This document shows positions 5,309-6,255 of a stretch of DNA of 6,255 bases, piece after piece. Origin of the DNA: an uncultured Bordetella sp. (GTDB lineage: Bacteria; Pseudomonadota; Gammaproteobacteria; Burkholderiales; Burkholderiaceae_B). The stretch is from positions 1 through 6,255 of the forward strand of contig CALGFL010000435.1 in assembly GCA_937881145.1 (NCBI GenBank). Direction: 5' to 3'. A program made the position numbers and the translations under genes. Positions within the stretch are counted from its first letter, which is position 1. The number at the start of each line of letters is the position of its first letter. Below the pieces are notes generated by a model, which worked only from the letters and a program-made list of their open reading frames with translations, did no database searches and was not told the DNA's origin.

Positions 5309-6078
5309 ATCGCGATTTTTGCATGCCGCCTTGTGGCAATTCGCTTGGTGCACCACTGCACGAACATGGACAATGCCGTCGCCTCCGCAAAAGCGACAGA
5401 CGGCTGCTGGTACAGCAAGGCAAACGATAGCAATAGAAAGAACGCGGCGAACGAGAACCTGCCGAGCACCATGCCTCGCATCAACGAGATCACGAACGTC
5501 GACCCGTGTGCGCGGTGCGATGAAACGGACAGAATGCTCCCAAGCAGCGGGAAGACGGCAAGCAGGCCGCTCCATGTCGCGCCTGCCCGGCCGGATAGCG
5601 ATGTGACCAGCAGGGTCAGCAGCGCGCCGGCCGCCATCCTGCTGATGAGATCGATTCTTGTCAGCGGAGAGCCCGCTGCAACGGCCGAGCTGCGGGGCAG
5701 AAATGTTTGACCGAAGCAGACGGCAATCAAGGCGATGAGCGTTGCCCATAAGGGCGATGCCGGCACCATCGATAAGCAGAAGGCGGCGATGAGCCACGCC
5801 GAAAATCCGGCAGACAACGCAATCGGCCACGAACGCGAACGGCAGGTCCAGGCATAGGCAAAATTGAACGCCTCCGACGCGAGGATCGCGGAAAGCGACA
5901 GCGTTGCAGCGCGCGCGCCGAAAGCCGGGCCGTGATCGAGAACCAGCAGGTACAGAATCGGGCCTGCGACCACGGGCAGACCGGCCAGCCAGCCGGCAAT
6001 CGACGGCCCCCACCACTTGCCCGACATCGAAACGATCAACAAGAACAGCGGGACGAGGGTTAGCTTGAGCGCGAGCAT
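5302..6078 (-). CDS. Polytopic membrane protein, apparent tandem GlpM-like duplication
   Basis: A 258-residue, very hydrophobic protein with about eight membrane segments and no enzymatic motif. I do not recognise a named gene. The stretch at residues 24-53 aligns without gaps to 166-195 (8 identities in 30, including G, G, L-A, P, H-G and F), so the protein looks like two copies of one unit offset by 142 residues. Each unit (membrane-proximal residues, I/S-x-G-L-x-x-x-P, aromatic/hydrophobic helix, then H-G-x-x-F) resembles E. coli GlpM as I remember it (K-x-x-x-I-A-G-L-I-P-L-F-P...E-R-G), a small membrane protein of uncertain role. The start at 6078 is the first ATG and directly opens a membrane helix; a Shine-Dalgarno is weak. 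It is tail-to-tail with lrp, overlapping 7 bp. GC is lower in its 3' half (about 53% near 5401-5460). Confidence 0.8.
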   Translation of the reverse strand: MLALKLTLVPLFLLIVSMSGKWWGPSIAGWLAGLPVVAGPILYLLVLDHGPAFGARAATLSLSAILASEAFNFAYAWTCRSRSWPIALSAGFSAWLIAAFCLSMVPASPLWATLIALIAVCFGQTFLPRSSAVAAGSPLTRIDLISRMAAGALLTLLVTSLSGRAGATWSGLLAVFPLLGSILSVSSHRAHGSTFVISLMRGMVLGRFSFAAFFLLLSFALLYQQPSVAFAEATALSMFVQWCTKRIATRRHAKIAIQ

Positions 6079-6105
6079 GCCGGGATTGGACTGACCTAAA
6101 GAGAG

Positions 6106-6129
6106 ATCATAGCTTCGCCGACACGAAGC
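6106..6129 (-). promoter_or_regulatory. Candidate promoter and inverted repeat before the membrane-protein gene
   Basis: On the minus strand TATGAT (6111-6106, five of six matches to TATAAT) would start a transcript near 6099, about 20 nt before the ATG at 6078. Directly upstream lies a perfect 6-bp inverted repeat, GCTTCG (6112-6117) and CGAAGC (6124-6129), with a 6-bp centre. It fills the interval where a -10/-35 spacer sits, so it could be an operator. No clear -35 is visible. Confidence 0.35.
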
Positions 6130-6255
6130 GTATGACCGTTGCTTTAGTCTTGGCGGCTATGCAAACGCCGGCATCAAATCCATCGCTCGAATATTCGATG
6201 AATCTGTGGCTTTGATCGAGATAACCTTCGTGACTGGCGGATCTCGACCCATTGC
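6113..6255. other. Unassigned right-edge stretch, about 50% GC
   Basis: Two antisense frames are open here to the window edge. The minus frame gives 49 codons ending ...K-A-T-V-I-R-F-V-S-A-K-L with TGA at 6109-6107. The plus frame from 6113 ends E-I-T-F-V-T-G-G-S-R-P-I but has no ATG. Third-position GC is about 50% in both, so neither is favoured by codon use. The plus frame's V-T-G-G-S-R recalls a short-chain dehydrogenase start, but the usual G-I-G is replaced by P-I-A. I cannot decide whether a gene end, a gene start or only upstream control sequence is here. Confidence 0.4.

Noticed and set aside
4874..6016. 380-codon minus-strand open frame spanning lrp and the membrane-protein gene
   Set aside because: Its translation is Arg/Gly/His-rich with no family resemblance, and it runs antisense to lrp and out of frame through the hydrophobic membrane-protein gene; high GC makes such frames stop-poor.
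6132..6215. 27-codon plus-strand ORF starting at ATG 6132
   Set aside because: No ribosome-binding site, very short and without recognisable features.

Overview
The window is GC-rich (roughly 65%, above 75% inside some genes) with tightly packed short genes. It looks like an accessory stretch of a betaproteobacterial chromosome, most likely Burkholderiales (Burkholderia, Bordetella/Achromobacter or Pandoraea type). That placement is inferred from base composition and from the mix of LysR, Lrp/AsnC, LysE and SRPBCC genes; no phylogenetic marker is present. I see no tRNA, rRNA, CRISPR array, insertion sequence or phage gene.

Left part (1-1849): the last codons of a plus-strand gene, probably a metal P-type ATPase, end at 44. 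They face a minus-strand RibD/dihydrofolate-reductase-like gene (91-753). Upstream of that, on the same strand, lies a LysR-type regulator (838 to about 1749/1758). A strongly AT-rich divergent control region follows. It carries a textbook LysR box, a perfect 8-bp inverted repeat of ATC-N9-GAT form, which covers the start codons of lysR and the likely -35 of the gene facing it.

Centre (1850-4740): the regulator's divergent partner is a zinc-free, quinone-oxidoreductase-like MDR enzyme (1850-2938). It converges on a minus-strand group of a LysE/RhtB exporter (4108-4740), an SRPBCC/AHSA1-like protein (3625-4089) and a bacterial TMEM175-like K+ channel subunit (2964-3551). The first two are very probably one transcript; the third may have its own promoter.

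Right part (4741-6255): an Lrp/AsnC regulator (4835-5308) is divergent from the LysE gene. This is a common arrangement in which the Lrp protein controls amino-acid efflux. The 94-bp region between them holds three tandem CGATTT hexamers inside an inverted repeat, plus a degenerate Lrp-box-like site beside the exporter start. The lrp gene overlaps by 7 bp, tail to tail, a minus-strand polytopic membrane protein (5302-6078). That protein appears to be an internal duplication of a GlpM-like unit. The last 177 bp fall to about 50% GC and probably carry its promoter; no gene could be assigned there with confidence.

Functionally there are two regulator/target pairs (LysR with MDR oxidoreductase, Lrp with LysE exporter and SRPBCC) surrounded by single-gene units. 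The most noteworthy items are the two compact control regions and the tandem GlpM-like membrane protein. Nothing here clearly amounts to a new multi-gene system.
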